This document shows, piece by piece, positions 1-8,188 of a stretch of 29,135 nucleotides of DNA. Positions within the stretch are counted from its first letter, which is position 1, and each line of letters opens with the position of its first letter. The stretch is from a virus: positions 1 to 29,135 of IMG/VR virus record IMGVR_UViG_3300021959_000279; one strand, written 5' to 3'. A program made the translations under genes and the position numbers. The notes under the pieces were generated by a model that was given only the letters and a program-made list of their open reading frames with translations, was not told the DNA's origin and made no database searches.

Positions 1-5
1 CATAA

Positions 6-14
6 TTATCCACA
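6..14 (+). promoter_or_regulatory. Perfect consensus DnaA box upstream of terminase
   Basis: The 9-mer TTATCCACA is an exact match to the classical DnaA box. It lies 26 nt upstream of a TAnnTTTG-type -7 element at 41-48, so it occupies roughly the -40 position of a promoter that lacks a clear -33 TTG. The same phage encodes a protein with a DnaA DNA-binding domain (24148-24708), so the box may be a regulatory or replication site. A chance match is possible because only one copy was seen. Confidence 0.5.
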
Positions 15-40
15 AGTGCTTTTTTCAAGTTCTGGTTTAC

Positions 41-48
41 TATGTTTG
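41..48 (+). promoter_or_regulatory. Putative -7 promoter element of the packaging operon
   Basis: TATGTTTG fits the Bacteroidota -7 consensus TAnnTTTG and sits 20 nt before the preferred terminase start at 69. No TTG is present at the expected -33 position, so the promoter may need an activator. The DnaA box at 6-14 is the obvious candidate site. Confidence 0.4.
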
Positions 49-68
49 TAGTTGTTCTACAACGGTTT

Positions 69-554
69 ATGGCAAAAAGGGGCAAGAAACAATTACCAAC
101 AGCGATAGTTAAACAGAGGGGTTTTTATAAGCCTTCTCGGCACAAAGACCACATAGGAGAGAACAATGCTATAGAGTTCGTACACAACGGTATACCTACT
201 GCTCCAGAGCATTTTGACGATAAAGCAGTAGAGATATGGCAGACTATATTAATGCAAGCTCAGAATGTTAAAGGCTACATAAGTTTCTTAGACTTACCTC
301 TATTCGAGCAATACTGCGAATGCTACTCAGAATTGCACTATTTGAATAATTTATGTAGGGGTAATAAGTACTACTATGAAGATGATAAAGGAGTAAAACG
401 TATTAATCCACTTTATCAAGAGAAAGACAAAAAGCGAAAGACTCTTATATCTTTAGCTAGGGAGTTTGGGTTTACACCTTCTTCTAGGACAGGATTAAAA
501 CTAACCCAAGAAACTAAGAAGGAGAAGTTTGACGAATTTGAGGAAGGGCTATGA
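69..554 (+). CDS. terS: Terminase small subunit (P27-like family)
   Basis: This is the DNA-recognition subunit of the packaging motor, which selects phage DNA and hands it to the large subunit. The protein has a basic N-terminus (MAKRGKK), then a helical region (HFDDKAVEIWQTILMQAQ, then a tyrosine/cysteine-rich helix) and a C-terminal stretch with SLAREFGFTPSSRTGL, which is typical of P27-type small terminases. An upstream in-frame ATG at 42 would add nine residues, but it lies inside the likely -7 element at 41-48, so the ATG at 69 is preferred (161 aa). The gene overlaps the large terminase start by 4 nt, which is the usual packaging-gene pairing. Confidence 0.85.
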   Translation: MAKRGKKQLPTAIVKQRGFYKPSRHKDHIGENNAIEFVHNGIPTAPEHFDDKAVEIWQTILMQAQNVKGYISFLDLPLFEQYCECYSELHYLNNLCRGNKYYYEDDKGVKRINPLYQEKDKKRKTLISLAREFGFTPSSRTGLKLTQETKKEKFDEFEEGL

Positions 555-2155
555 GATACTTCACAGACCAAGAAGCAATAGATTTAGAGAAGTATTACTT
601 CGATGAGAAGGCTGCTGATTTAGCGGTGAGGTATATTGAGAAGAATATACGTCACGTTAAGGGTGAACTTGCAGGGGAGTTGATTAAATTAGAGGATTGG
701 CAGAAAGATAAAATAATTAGACCAATCTTCGGATGGAAACATAAGGATACAGGACTAAGAAAATTCTCTTCTGCTTATGTGGAGATACCCAAAAAATCTG
801 GGAAGTCTTTTTTAGCAGCTTGTATGGCGGCTATCTTCTTAGATATTGAGAAGGAGGGTGGTTCTTCAATAATTGGTGTAGCTTGGGGTAGAAAACAAGC
901 AGGGTTAGTATTTGAAGCAACAAAAGAAGTAATTAAGAAGTCACCTCGATTAAATAAAAAGTGCAAAATATATCGTAATAGTATCACAGCTCCAGACCAT
1001 ATTGGCGGAACTAAGACATATCAGATACTTTCTAAAGAAGCAGGTGCGGAGGATGGGATTAACCCTCAACTCGGTATAATTGATGAGTTGCACGTACATA
1101 AGAATAACGAGGTCTTGGAGATGGTAGAGAAGTCTATGGGTGCGAGGAAGCAACCATTGTCGTTTATTATCACAACGGCAGGAAGTAATTTATATGGAAT
1201 AGGCTATCAAAGGCACGAGTACGCTATTGATGTAGTAAAAGGATTAATAAAAGATGAAACATTACTCACTTGTATATATGCAGCCAATAAGGAAGATGAT
1301 CCTTTTTCGGAAGAGACTTGGAAGAAGGCTAACCCTAATTATAATGTATCTGTTTATAAGAACAGTTATGAAAGAGAAGCAGCGAAAGCGAAGCAATCAG
1401 CAGCATCGTTAAACAGTTTTAAGAGATATTACCTCAATATATGGACTCAATCTACAGATGGATGGGTAAGCGATATAGACTGGCAATTCGCCTCAAATAC
1501 CGATATTATTGATTATCGTCTTTTAGAGCGATACCCTTGTTATGGGGGGTTAGATTTGTCAAGTCGCTCAGACATAACGGCTTTAACGCTGATTTGGAAG
1601 ATAGAAGGTAGGTTTTATAGCTTAAATTGGTTTTGGCTTCCCGAAGATAAAGGAACAAGAAGTGCGGATACTAAGAATATTCAATACAGAGATTGGGTAA
1701 ATAATGGCTTTATTACAGAAACTAGCGGTAATGTTGTTGATTATGAGTACATTCTGCTTAAATTAGACGAATTAAGGCATTCTTTTGATATTCGTAGTGT
1801 TGCGTATGATGCGTGGAATATGCACCATTTAGCCCCTAAATTGGTAGATATGGGCTTCGATTTAGTGGAATTTAGGCAAGGATTTAAGTCGATGACAGCT
1901 CCTACTAAAGAATTAGAGAAGGAGATTATGGCTAAAAACTTTGAGCATTATGGTAACCCCGTTTTAAGGTGGATGGTTGGGAATGCTGAGATACAGACAG
2001 ATGCAGCAGAAAATATTAAGATAATTAAAGACAAGAATAGACCAGAGAAGAAGGTGGATGGGTTGATTACTAACGTAATGGCATTAGCTATGTGGTTAGA
2101 CGAACCAGAAGAAGGAGGAAGCTACTTAGAAAGTGGTGATTTATTTATACTATGA
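551..2155 (+). CDS. terL: Terminase large subunit
   Basis: This is the ATPase-nuclease that pumps DNA into the prohead and cuts the concatemer. The N-terminal ATPase domain has a Walker A-like motif PKKSGKS (residues 80-86) and Walker B IIDELH (176-181). The C-terminal RNase H-like nuclease has acidic residues in GLDLSSRSD (D335, D341), AYDAWN (about 418-423) and KKVDGLITN (about D503). At 534 aa it is full length for the family. It starts in a 4-nt overlap with the small terminase, and its stop overlaps the ATG of a small membrane protein (ATGA). The motifs and context leave little doubt. Confidence 0.97.
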   Translation: MRYFTDQEAIDLEKYYFDEKAADLAVRYIEKNIRHVKGELAGELIKLEDWQKDKIIRPIFGWKHKDTGLRKFSSAYVEIPKKSGKSFLAACMAAIFLDIEKEGGSSIIGVAWGRKQAGLVFEATKEVIKKSPRLNKKCKIYRNSITAPDHIGGTKTYQILSKEAGAEDGINPQLGIIDELHVHKNNEVLEMVEKSMGARKQPLSFIITTAGSNLYGIGYQRHEYAIDVVKGLIKDETLLTCIYAANKEDDPFSEETWKKANPNYNVSVYKNSYEREAAKAKQSAASLNSFKRYYLNIWTQSTDGWVSDIDWQFASNTDIIDYRLLERYPCYGGLDLSSRSDITALTLIWKIEGRFYSLNWFWLPEDKGTRSADTKNIQYRDWVNNGFITETSGNVVDYEYILLKLDELRHSFDIRSVAYDAWNMHHLAPKLVDMGFDLVEFRQGFKSMTAPTKELEKEIMAKNFEHYGNPVLRWMVGNAEIQTDAAENIKIIKDKNRPEKKVDGLITNVMALAMWLDEPEEGGSYLESGDLFIL

Positions 2156-2322
2156 CAATATTTATAACATATTATGTATCAATGAGTTTAGCTGTACTGC
2201 AAGGTTATATAGCTAAGAAGAAAGTTCTAGGATTAGAGGATTTTAGCAATGTACTAATCTCTCCTCTTGTTTTCCCTTTATTATTTATTAAAACATTATG
2301 GAAGAATTTAGACCAAGATTAA
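2152..2322 (+). CDS. Small hydrophobic membrane protein, 56 aa
   Basis: The ATG overlaps the terminase stop as ATGA and the 3' end overlaps the next gene by 25 nt, so it fills an otherwise empty gap and is probably translationally coupled. It has two hydrophobic stretches (about residues 2-20 and 33-50, with LISPLVFPLLFI) separated by a charged segment AKKKVLGLED. This suggests a hairpin membrane protein. No family was recognised. Its place between terminase and a phosphoesterase gives no clear functional hint. Support is the start/stop overlap and the absence of any other gene in the gap. Confidence 0.55.
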   Translation: MTIFITYYVSMSLAVLQGYIAKKKVLGLEDFSNVLISPLVFPLLFIKTLWKNLDQD

Positions 2323-3020
2323 ACAAAGCTCAATATGAGTTAATAAAGACTTACAGAGGTAAGTCAAATGAGAGAAGAGTCCTAGTTATTGGTGATTTAC
2401 ACGCACCTTTTACGTTAGATGGATACTTAGACCATTGTGTTAATGTCAGAGACAAGTATGGGTGCAATGAAATTATTTTCATTGGCGATGTGATAGACTC
2501 ACATTATTCTTCATATCACGAACAAGATCCAGATGGAATGGGTGGTGGTGACGAACTAGACCTTTCTATAAAAGAACTAAGTAAGTGGTATAAGGAGTTC
2601 CCCAAAGCAAAAGTCATATTAGGTAATCACGACCTAATAGTTGCTCGAAAAGCGTTTAGCTCTGGATTAAGTAAGCGATGGATAAGGGATTTGAACGAAG
2701 TATTAGAAGTGCCTAATTGGGATTTTGTGGAAAGTTATACATTGGATGATGTATTATACATTCATGGTGTAGGTAGTAAAGCTAGTGGTAGGATAAAGAA
2801 AGAACTACATTCTGTGGTGCAAGGACACTACCATACAGAAGGGAACATAAACTACTTGGTGGGAAGGGGATATAAAATATTCGGGATGCAAACTGGATGT
2901 GGTATAGACCACGAAAAATATGCTTTCGCGTATGGTAAGCATTTTGGTAAACCATTCATTTCCTGCTCCGTAATCTTGAATAATGGCAAATTACCAATAT
3001 TAGAACCAATGGAATTATGA
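2298..3020 (+). CDS. Metallophosphoesterase (calcineurin-like)
   Basis: A 240-aa member of the two-metal calcineurin-like phosphoesterase superfamily. All core motifs are visible in order: GDLH (32-35), GDVID (63-67), GNHD (109-112), H156-G157 and GHYH (176-179), so the metal site should be complete. The substrate cannot be told from sequence; phage members may act on nucleic-acid ends, nucleotides or proteins. It starts inside the small membrane gene and ends in an ATGA overlap with the DUF3310 gene. Its location within the packaging/head operon is not unusual for phages of this group. Confidence 0.9.
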   Translation: MEEFRPRLNKAQYELIKTYRGKSNERRVLVIGDLHAPFTLDGYLDHCVNVRDKYGCNEIIFIGDVIDSHYSSYHEQDPDGMGGGDELDLSIKELSKWYKEFPKAKVILGNHDLIVARKAFSSGLSKRWIRDLNEVLEVPNWDFVESYTLDDVLYIHGVGSKASGRIKKELHSVVQGHYHTEGNINYLVGRGYKIFGMQTGCGIDHEKYAFAYGKHFGKPFISCSVILNNGKLPILEPMEL

Positions 3021-3241
3021 TAAAAACAAAAGAATCAATTAGGGACAAGCAAATTGGCGGCAAACATTACAAGGGTAAGCAAATCCAAGTTTGGGATATT
3101 ATTGACGAGTATAACTTGTCTTTCTACGAGGGTAATGCGTTAAAATACCTTCTGAGAAGAAAGGACAACAGAATAGAAGATTTACAGAAGTTAATACATT
3201 ATATTGAGAAACAAATTGAAAATACCAAAGAAAGTTTATAG
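3017..3241 (+). CDS. DUF3310 small protein
   Basis: A 74-aa protein with the DUF3310 signature: KQIGGKHYKGKQIQVWDIID (residues 11-30), followed by a helical part with NALKYLLRRKDN and IEDLQKLIHYI. The family is widespread in phages, and some T7-like members are annotated as nucleotide-kinase-like, but no reaction is established here. The ATG overlaps the phosphoesterase stop (ATGA), and the next gene starts inside its 3' end, so the three genes are likely co-translated. Confidence 0.85.
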   Translation: MIKTKESIRDKQIGGKHYKGKQIQVWDIIDEYNLSFYEGNALKYLLRRKDNRIEDLQKLIHYIEKQIENTKESL

Positions 3242-3641
3242 GGTTCTTCTCGACAAAAAGGAATTTGACTACATCTTCCTTGAGTTCTTGAGAGAACAGT
3301 CTCCAGAAGACGCATACGATGAAGCTATAGCTTATATTAAGAAGTTCGCTCCACGATTTAAGCATTACAGAGATTATTCTTCATACAGGAGTCGTAGATG
3401 GAAGGAGAACAACGAGTTGATTGAAATCCCAAAAGAGATAATTGAAGCTGTGACGCACAACATAGAGTTGTTAATGCACAAGCATTTAAAGCGAGTTAAA
3501 ATTCGTAAACACGCTTACGAAGCTACTGTGCAAGAGATACAGAAGTGGCTACCGAATTACAAACCATATAGTAACTACCAATCTTACAGAAGCTCAATAA
3601 CAGCTAGACATAAGAAGAAAGTTAAAAAAGTTGCAAAATAA
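3216..3641 (+). CDS. Basic protein of unknown function with an internal duplication
   Basis: This is about 141 aa, very rich in Lys, Arg and Tyr, with no recognised family. It consists of two related halves: DAYDEAIAYIKKFAPRFKHY followed by RDYSSYRSRR resembles HAYEATVQEIQKWLPNYKPY followed by SNYQSYRSSI. This suggests a repeated helical unit, perhaps binding nucleic acid. There is no ATG near the N-terminus; TTG at 3216 (or 3204) is the likely start, overlapping the DUF3310 gene. The last codons (VKKVAK) coincide with the 18-bp upstream block of the portal promoter, so its C-terminus is shaped by a promoter. The function is unknown. Confidence 0.65.
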   Translation: MKIPKKVYRVLLDKKEFDYIFLEFLREQSPEDAYDEAIAYIKKFAPRFKHYRDYSSYRSRRWKENNELIEIPKEIIEAVTHNIELLMHKHLKRVKIRKHAYEATVQEIQKWLPNYKPYSNYQSYRSSITARHKKKVKKVAK

Positions 3642-3664
3642 CGAGAAGTACTAATATACTTTTG
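3618..3664 (+). promoter_or_regulatory. Late promoter 1 (upstream of portal)
   Basis: The block AAAGTTAAAAAAGTTGCA (3618-3635) contains the -33 TTG at 3631-3633. Exactly 23 nt later comes TACTTTTG (3657-3664), a perfect TAnnTTTG -7 element. The portal ATG is 10 nt further on. The 18-bp block and the spacing are identical in three other places in this window. The block overlaps the 3' end of the preceding gene. Confidence 0.85.
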
Positions 3665-3674
3665 CGTTATTGCA

Positions 3675-4901
3675 ATGAAAATATTTGGGTTCGAACTTAA
3701 ACGAGCTACCCCTTACAAGGATGCAACGAAGGGCTTTATGAGTACCTTCTTCAACAACGCTGTGGGCAGAACTCCTGTAACTGAGGAGACCGTTATGGGG
3801 ATATCTGCTTACTACGCAGGGGTTAGGCGAATTTCTGAGAGTATAGCACAATTACCCCTAGAAGTAATAAGGACTGATGGGGATTTTAAACAACAAATAG
3901 AACACCCTAGCAAGTATTTACTAAACAAGGAAGCTAACTATAAAACAATATCTTTCGATTTCACTCAGATACTTGTTACCTCTGCTATAAATTGGGGTAA
4001 TGGTTTAGCAATAATAGAGCGAGATGCTCAAGCTAGACCAATAAGTTTAACTAATATTCCAACTAAATCTTGCACTCCATTTGATTATGATGGGGAATTA
4101 TTCTGGAAGGTTGACTTAGGGCCAAAGCAGAAAGGGTTAATGGTTTCTGACAGAGACATTATTAATTTAAGGGGTTTTGGTGTTGATGATGTTCTAGGGT
4201 TAAGTGCTATTGAGTATCATAAGCAGAACTTAGGGTTAACTATTGCAGCTCAAGATTATGGCAGCGATTTTTATAACAAAGGAACTAGATTAGATGGTTA
4301 TATTGAGTATCAAGGCAAGTTAGATGTAGAGGTTAAGAACTCAATCAAGCAACAATGGGATAATAATTATGGAGCTAACGGTGTAGGTGGTACTGCTATT
4401 TTAGATAATGGTACAAAGTACACTAGATTAGGACTTCCACCAGAAGATGCTCAATTTATAGAGACTCGTAAGTTTCAGAAGAACGAGATAGCAACAATTC
4501 TAGGAATACCACCTCACTTTATCAACGAACTTGAACACGCTACATTCTCTAACATTGAACATCAAAATATTGAGTATGTAACTTATGGTCTAGGAGGGTG
4601 GATTGAGAAGCTAGAGCAAGAGTATGGAAGAAAATTACTCAGAGAGAGCGAGAAAAACAACCATTACTTCAGACACAATGTAAATAAGTTCCTTCGGGCA
4701 GATATTAAGACTAGAGCAGAGTTCTACCGATTAATGACAGACATTGGAGTATATAGTATAAACGAAGTAAGAGCATTAGAAGAACTTAACCCTGTAGAGG
4801 ATGGAGATCTAAGATTTGTTCAATTAAATAGAATAGAATTAAGTATAGCTAAAGAATATTATGAAAAAGATAACGAGGAAAGCGGAGATACGAGGGATTA
4901 A
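3675..4901 (+). CDS. Portal protein, HK97 family
   Basis: The portal forms the ring at one head vertex through which DNA passes, and it docks both the terminase and the head-tail connector. The 408-aa protein shows the HK97/gp3-type pattern: an N-terminal AYYAGVRRISESIAQLPLEV segment, INWGNGLAIIERD, SDRDIINLRGFG, the stem region with GTRLDGYIEY, and EIATILGIPPHFINEL, followed by a wing/crown with NKFLRADIKTRAEFY. It is directly preceded by late promoter 1. Its 3' end overlaps the protease gene by 41 nt. Length and synteny (terminase, portal, protease, capsid) fit. Confidence 0.95.
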   Translation: MKIFGFELKRATPYKDATKGFMSTFFNNAVGRTPVTEETVMGISAYYAGVRRISESIAQLPLEVIRTDGDFKQQIEHPSKYLLNKEANYKTISFDFTQILVTSAINWGNGLAIIERDAQARPISLTNIPTKSCTPFDYDGELFWKVDLGPKQKGLMVSDRDIINLRGFGVDDVLGLSAIEYHKQNLGLTIAAQDYGSDFYNKGTRLDGYIEYQGKLDVEVKNSIKQQWDNNYGANGVGGTAILDNGTKYTRLGLPPEDAQFIETRKFQKNEIATILGIPPHFINELEHATFSNIEHQNIEYVTYGLGGWIEKLEQEYGRKLLRESEKNNHYFRHNVNKFLRADIKTRAEFYRLMTDIGVYSINEVRALEELNPVEDGDLRFVQLNRIELSIAKEYYEKDNEESGDTRD

Positions 4902-5436
4902 CTCCGAAGATAGAACTGCTGAATTTATAATCAGCAATGAAACAGTAGATAGACATGGTACTGTGTTCAAGATGGATGGATGGGATTTAAGCGTATATGA
5001 GCGTAACCCTATAGTGTGCTACAATCACAACAGCTCTGGAGATAACCCAGACACAATTATTGGCACATCTAGAGTATACCAAGAAGGCAACAACCTTATT
5101 GGTGAGGTTCGTTTTGAAGACGAGGGGGATAACCCACTAGCAGATAAGGTTTGGAAGAAAATCAACAAAGGTATTCTGAAGATGGCATCTGTTGGAGCGA
5201 GAGTACACGACTACAGATTTGGTAGCGAGTCAAAAGGAGAAGATGCTAACACTATTTACTTCACAAGACAAGAGCTATTAGAGTGGAGTGTAGTTAGTGT
5301 AGGTAGTAATCCTCAAGCATTTAAGCGTTCTGCTGAATTAATAGATGAGATAAAAGAAGAGTTAACCCCAAAAGGGATGGATGCTAAGACTAGAAATCTA
5401 CTTAATAAGTGGAAAGTTAAAAAAGTTGCACAATAG
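4861..5436 (+). CDS. Prohead protease, HK97 family (U35)
   Basis: A serine protease that cleaves the scaffold part of the capsid protein during head maturation. At 191 aa it matches the family. The catalytic His is likely H56 (CYNHN) and the nucleophile S110 (KMASVGA). The conserved segment ELLEWSVVSVGSNPQA (138-153) follows. The start at 4861 lies inside the portal gene. The final residues KVKKVAQ come from the promoter block of late promoter 2 and are not part of the protease fold. Confidence 0.93.
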   Translation: MKKITRKAEIRGINSEDRTAEFIISNETVDRHGTVFKMDGWDLSVYERNPIVCYNHNSSGDNPDTIIGTSRVYQEGNNLIGEVRFEDEGDNPLADKVWKKINKGILKMASVGARVHDYRFGSESKGEDANTIYFTRQELLEWSVVSVGSNPQAFKRSAELIDEIKEELTPKGMDAKTRNLLNKWKVKKVAQ

Positions 5437-5459
5437 TATCAAACTCTATAAGAATTTTG
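5413..5459 (+). promoter_or_regulatory. Late promoter 2 (upstream of major capsid protein)
   Basis: The same 18-bp block AAAGTTAAAAAAGTTGCA (5413-5430) ends in the -33 TTG at 5426-5428. It is followed after exactly 23 nt by GAATTTTG (5452-5459), which is TAnnTTTG with the TA changed to GA. The capsid ATG is 20 nt downstream. It would give the capsid gene its own transcript in addition to read-through from upstream. Confidence 0.8.
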
Positions 5460-5479
5460 CAATATAATTAATATTTAAA

Positions 5480-6700
5480 ATGAATAGTAAAAAAATCAGA
5501 GAAGAAATAGCTGAAGTAGAAGTAAGATTAGACAATCTTAATACTTTAGTTGAAACTGAGGATAGAAGTATGACTGATGAAGAGACTGCTAAGTTTGATG
5601 CAGACTTTGAAACTTTCAAGAGATTATCTAAAGATTTAAAGAAGGCTAACGAGTACGAAACACTAAGAGCAGAAGCAGCTAAAAATGTTGCTCCAGTTAC
5701 TTTAGATGTTCAGAAAGAGTCTAAAGAAGAAAAAGAAGCAGTAAGAGATTTTTCTTTTGGTGATGCAGTAAGAGCAGCTTACACAGGTAAGTTAGATGGT
5801 CTTGCAAAAGAAATGCACCAAGAGGGTGAGAAAGAGATGTACCGATTAGGTAAATCTTCTACTGGTATTGTTGTACCTTCAATGGTAATCAACAGAGCAG
5901 TAGCTACTGAGAATGATACAACTGGCATTGAGACTCAGTCTTTCGTACAAGGTGTTTACGCTAAAACAATTCTTGGAGAATTAGGTGTTACTCAGTTAAA
6001 CGCAATTACTGACCAAAGAGTACCTATTATACCTTCAGTTACTACCCAATGGGAAGGCGAGACAGATGCAGCAGCAGATGGTATGAGTGCTTTAAGCAAG
6101 GTTGACTTAGCACCAATCAGATTGGCTAGTTACCTTGATTACTCTAAACAAGCAGCAATGCAGCACAATGATAGTTTAGAATCAGCATTACGCCAAGCAC
6201 TTCAAGAAGCAATCGGAGCGAAGCTTGAGTATGCAGTATTTACTGACGATACTGCAAATGGTTCTTTTGCTGACTTAGGTGCAGGGAAGACTCAAGTTAA
6301 CTCAGCTACAGTAACAGGGTGTGTATTAGCACTTATTGAGGAAGTAATTTCTAACAACCATAACTTTGGTAACTTAGGATTTGCAATTTCTCACGACCTT
6401 TATAGCGAATTATACCAAGCAGTATTAGCTACAGGTGTATCTCCATTAGTAGCTAACGATATGATTATGGGAATGCCATTTGAGGTATCTTCTCAAATCG
6501 CTGACATAGCAGTAGGTGAAGAAGCTATCTACTACGGAAACTGGAGTAAGGTTCAAGTTGCTCAGTTCGGTGGAATTGAGATCTTAACAGACCCTTACAC
6601 TCAGGCGGTATCAGGAACTAATCGCCTAGTACTTAACTCTTATTGGGATATGGCACTTGTACAAGATGCAGCAATCTCAGTAGCTGGTTATACTGGATAA
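5480..6700 (+). CDS. Major capsid protein, HK97 fold
   Basis: This 406-aa protein is the shell subunit. Residues 1 to about 95 are highly charged and predicted coiled coil (KIREEIAEVEVRLDNLNTLV), which is the delta/scaffold domain normally removed by the protease encoded just upstream. The mature part starts near KSSTGIVVP and shows the family pattern: QSFVQGVYAKTILGELGVTQ, VPIIPSVTTQWEGETDAA, and a C-terminal VQVAQFGGIEILTDPYTQAV with strand-rich end. It has its own promoter (5413-5459) and is followed by a strong terminator hairpin at 6726-6765, fitting a very highly expressed gene. Confidence 0.96.
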   Translation: MNSKKIREEIAEVEVRLDNLNTLVETEDRSMTDEETAKFDADFETFKRLSKDLKKANEYETLRAEAAKNVAPVTLDVQKESKEEKEAVRDFSFGDAVRAAYTGKLDGLAKEMHQEGEKEMYRLGKSSTGIVVPSMVINRAVATENDTTGIETQSFVQGVYAKTILGELGVTQLNAITDQRVPIIPSVTTQWEGETDAAADGMSALSKVDLAPIRLASYLDYSKQAAMQHNDSLESALRQALQEAIGAKLEYAVFTDDTANGSFADLGAGKTQVNSATVTGCVLALIEEVISNNHNFGNLGFAISHDLYSELYQAVLATGVSPLVANDMIMGMPFEVSSQIADIAVGEEAIYYGNWSKVQVAQFGGIEILTDPYTQAVSGTNRLVLNSYWDMALVQDAAISVAGYTG

Positions 6701-6725
6701 TATTGTTTCATAGTTTGTTGAATAT

Positions 6726-6765
6726 AAAGGGGTTAAGGTTTCTAATACCTTGCCCCTTTCTTTAT
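6726..6765 (+). terminator. Intrinsic terminator after the capsid gene
   Basis: The inverted repeat AAAGGGG (6726-6732) with CCCCTTT (6753-6759) contains a second nested stem AAGGT/ACCTT, giving a hairpin of about 12 bp with a short internal loop, followed by a T-rich run (TTTCTTTATAT). It lies between the capsid stop and the next ATG at 6771, so connector genes are expressed only by read-through. This would help keep capsid levels far above connector levels. Confidence 0.85.
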
Positions 6766-6770
6766 ATATA

Positions 6771-7328
6771 ATGGAAGTTTTAAAGAATATAAACGTAACA
6801 ACGTACACAAGTACACAAGCCTTAACAACTGCGGAAGCTAAAGAGCATTTAAACATCTTAGACACGAGCTTTGATGATTTGATTGATGACTTTGTATCAG
6901 CAGCACACCAACTCCTATATCAAGAAACGAGCATATTGGTAGATGGTGTATTAAAGGGGTATTTAACAACTTATAAGGATTTCTTCTTACCTTTAGGGTT
7001 AGTAGATAGTATAGCTATATATTATTACGATAGCGACAATGTTAGGACACTACTCAGTAGTGATGATTATATCTTATCACTTGGTAAAGTACCTATTGTG
7101 GAATTTATAGGTTCTGAGCCTACAACATATAGTAGATCTTACCCTTATGAGGTAGAGGTAACTACTGCGGTTAACACTAATCCAATGGTCACACAAGCGT
7201 TAAAGATGATAGTGTCTGACCTATTTGAAACAAGACAAACTAATGTACAAGGAACTGCGGTTAATAGAGAGATGAGCAGAAGTACTGCTTGGCAATTAAG
7301 TCTTATTAGCCATAGAGTAGAACTGTAG
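6771..7328 (+). CDS. Head-tail connector, gp6-like
   Basis: A 185-aa adaptor that stacks under the portal ring. The N-terminal half has the typical pattern TTAEAKEHLNILDTSFDDL, then IDDFVSAAHQLLYQETSI. The middle is strand-rich (LPLGLVDSIAIYYYDSDN) and the C-terminus helical (MVTQALKMIVSDLFETRQTN). The ATG at 6771 is preferred: an upstream in-frame TTG at 6750 would start inside the terminator stem. The stop abuts the ATG of the head-closure gene without a gap. Confidence 0.88.
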   Translation: MEVLKNINVTTYTSTQALTTAEAKEHLNILDTSFDDLIDDFVSAAHQLLYQETSILVDGVLKGYLTTYKDFFLPLGLVDSIAIYYYDSDNVRTLLSSDDYILSLGKVPIVEFIGSEPTTYSRSYPYEVEVTTAVNTNPMVTQALKMIVSDLFETRQTNVQGTAVNREMSRSTAWQLSLISHRVEL

Positions 7329-7640
7329 ATGAATATCGGCAAACTACATAGAAAGATAGTAATTGAAGAGCCAACTAACGCTTCTAACAATTATGGTGAG
7401 TATGTTACCACTTGGTCTACTTTCCATACTTGTTTTGCAGCTATAAGTCGCTTCGGAGGAACTGAGAAGCTAAGGTCTGGAAAAATAGAAGCGGTTAACA
7501 AGGTAAGGTTTAAGATAAGGTTCTTTGCAGGTATTGAAGAAGATATGCGAGTACTTTATAACGGAAATTATTATCAGATAAAAGAAATACAAGAATTAGA
7601 CCGAGAAGGTCTGTGGTTAACGTGTCAAAGAGAGTATTAG
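7329..7640 (+). CDS. Head closure / head-tail adaptor protein (SPP1 gp16-like)
   Basis: A 103-aa protein with the head-tail adaptor pattern: basic N-terminus with KLHRKIVIEEPT, the aromatic YGEYVTTWSTFHTCFAAISR, a variable loop, then VRFKIRFFAGIEEDMRVLYN and YYQIKEIQELDREGLWL. This matches the small beta-barrel that closes the head after packaging. It follows the connector directly and overlaps the next gene, the conserved order in HK97-like phages. Confidence 0.87.
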   Translation: MNIGKLHRKIVIEEPTNASNNYGEYVTTWSTFHTCFAAISRFGGTEKLRSGKIEAVNKVRFKIRFFAGIEEDMRVLYNGNYYQIKEIQELDREGLWLTCQREY

Positions 7641-8188
7641 ACATAAAGTTCGATGGTATGGATGAGGTTATTAAAGAAATCTCAAGCCTACACGAAGCCA
7701 AGATTAGGCGTAGAGAACTACGTAAGATTATGGGGCAACCTGCTCAGAAGTTGGTTAAGCAAGTACAGAAGACTGCTCCAAAATATATGGGCAAAGATAC
7801 TCGTTTTAAAGTGACTAGATATGGAGGTTTAGAGTCTAGAATGAAGCTACACGCAGGCACGTTAAAGCGGTCTATTAAGAAGTTTAACGCAAAGAAGAGT
7901 GCATCTGTATATGTCGGGCCGAAGGTACTAAAAAGACCTAAAAGTCTGAAGGGTTTTTATAGAAATGTAGCTAATTGGGATAAGAATGGCTGGTATGCGA
8001 TGTTCTTATTGTATGGTACTAAGGGTAACGATGGTAAAAAAGGTGGATTCATTAATAAGGGTATACCAACACCTAGCGAGGATTTCTTAGTAAAAGCGGT
8101 AAGACAAGGCGGTAACTCTTTGATGCGAGATATGGAGGATAATTTAAACAAGTATTTGAATAAAAAGATTAAGAAACTAAAGTTATGA
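7613..8188 (+). CDS. HK97 gp10-like tail component
   Basis: About 190 aa and strongly basic. The N-terminal LDIKFDGMDEVIKEISSL is typical of the HK97 gp10 family, followed by LRKIMGQPAQKLVKQVQKTAPK, a Gly/Lys-rich middle, GWYAMFLLYGTKG and a C-terminal AVRQGGNSLMRDMEDNLNKY helix. These proteins sit at the head-tail junction and are needed for tail completion. The start is a GTG, either at 7613 or, giving the neat N-terminus MSKRVLDIKF, at 7622; both overlap the preceding gene. The stop overlaps the ATG of the next small gene. Confidence 0.85.
   Translation: MVNVSKRVLDIKFDGMDEVIKEISSLHEAKIRRRELRKIMGQPAQKLVKQVQKTAPKYMGKDTRFKVTRYGGLESRMKLHAGTLKRSIKKFNAKKSASVYVGPKVLKRPKSLKGFYRNVANWDKNGWYAMFLLYGTKGNDGKKGGFINKGIPTPSEDFLVKAVRQGGNSLMRDMEDNLNKYLNKKIKKLKL

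Noticed and set aside
6750-6770. TTG start giving a longer connector protein
   Set aside because: It would begin inside the terminator stem; the ATG at 6771 gives the normal connector N-terminus.
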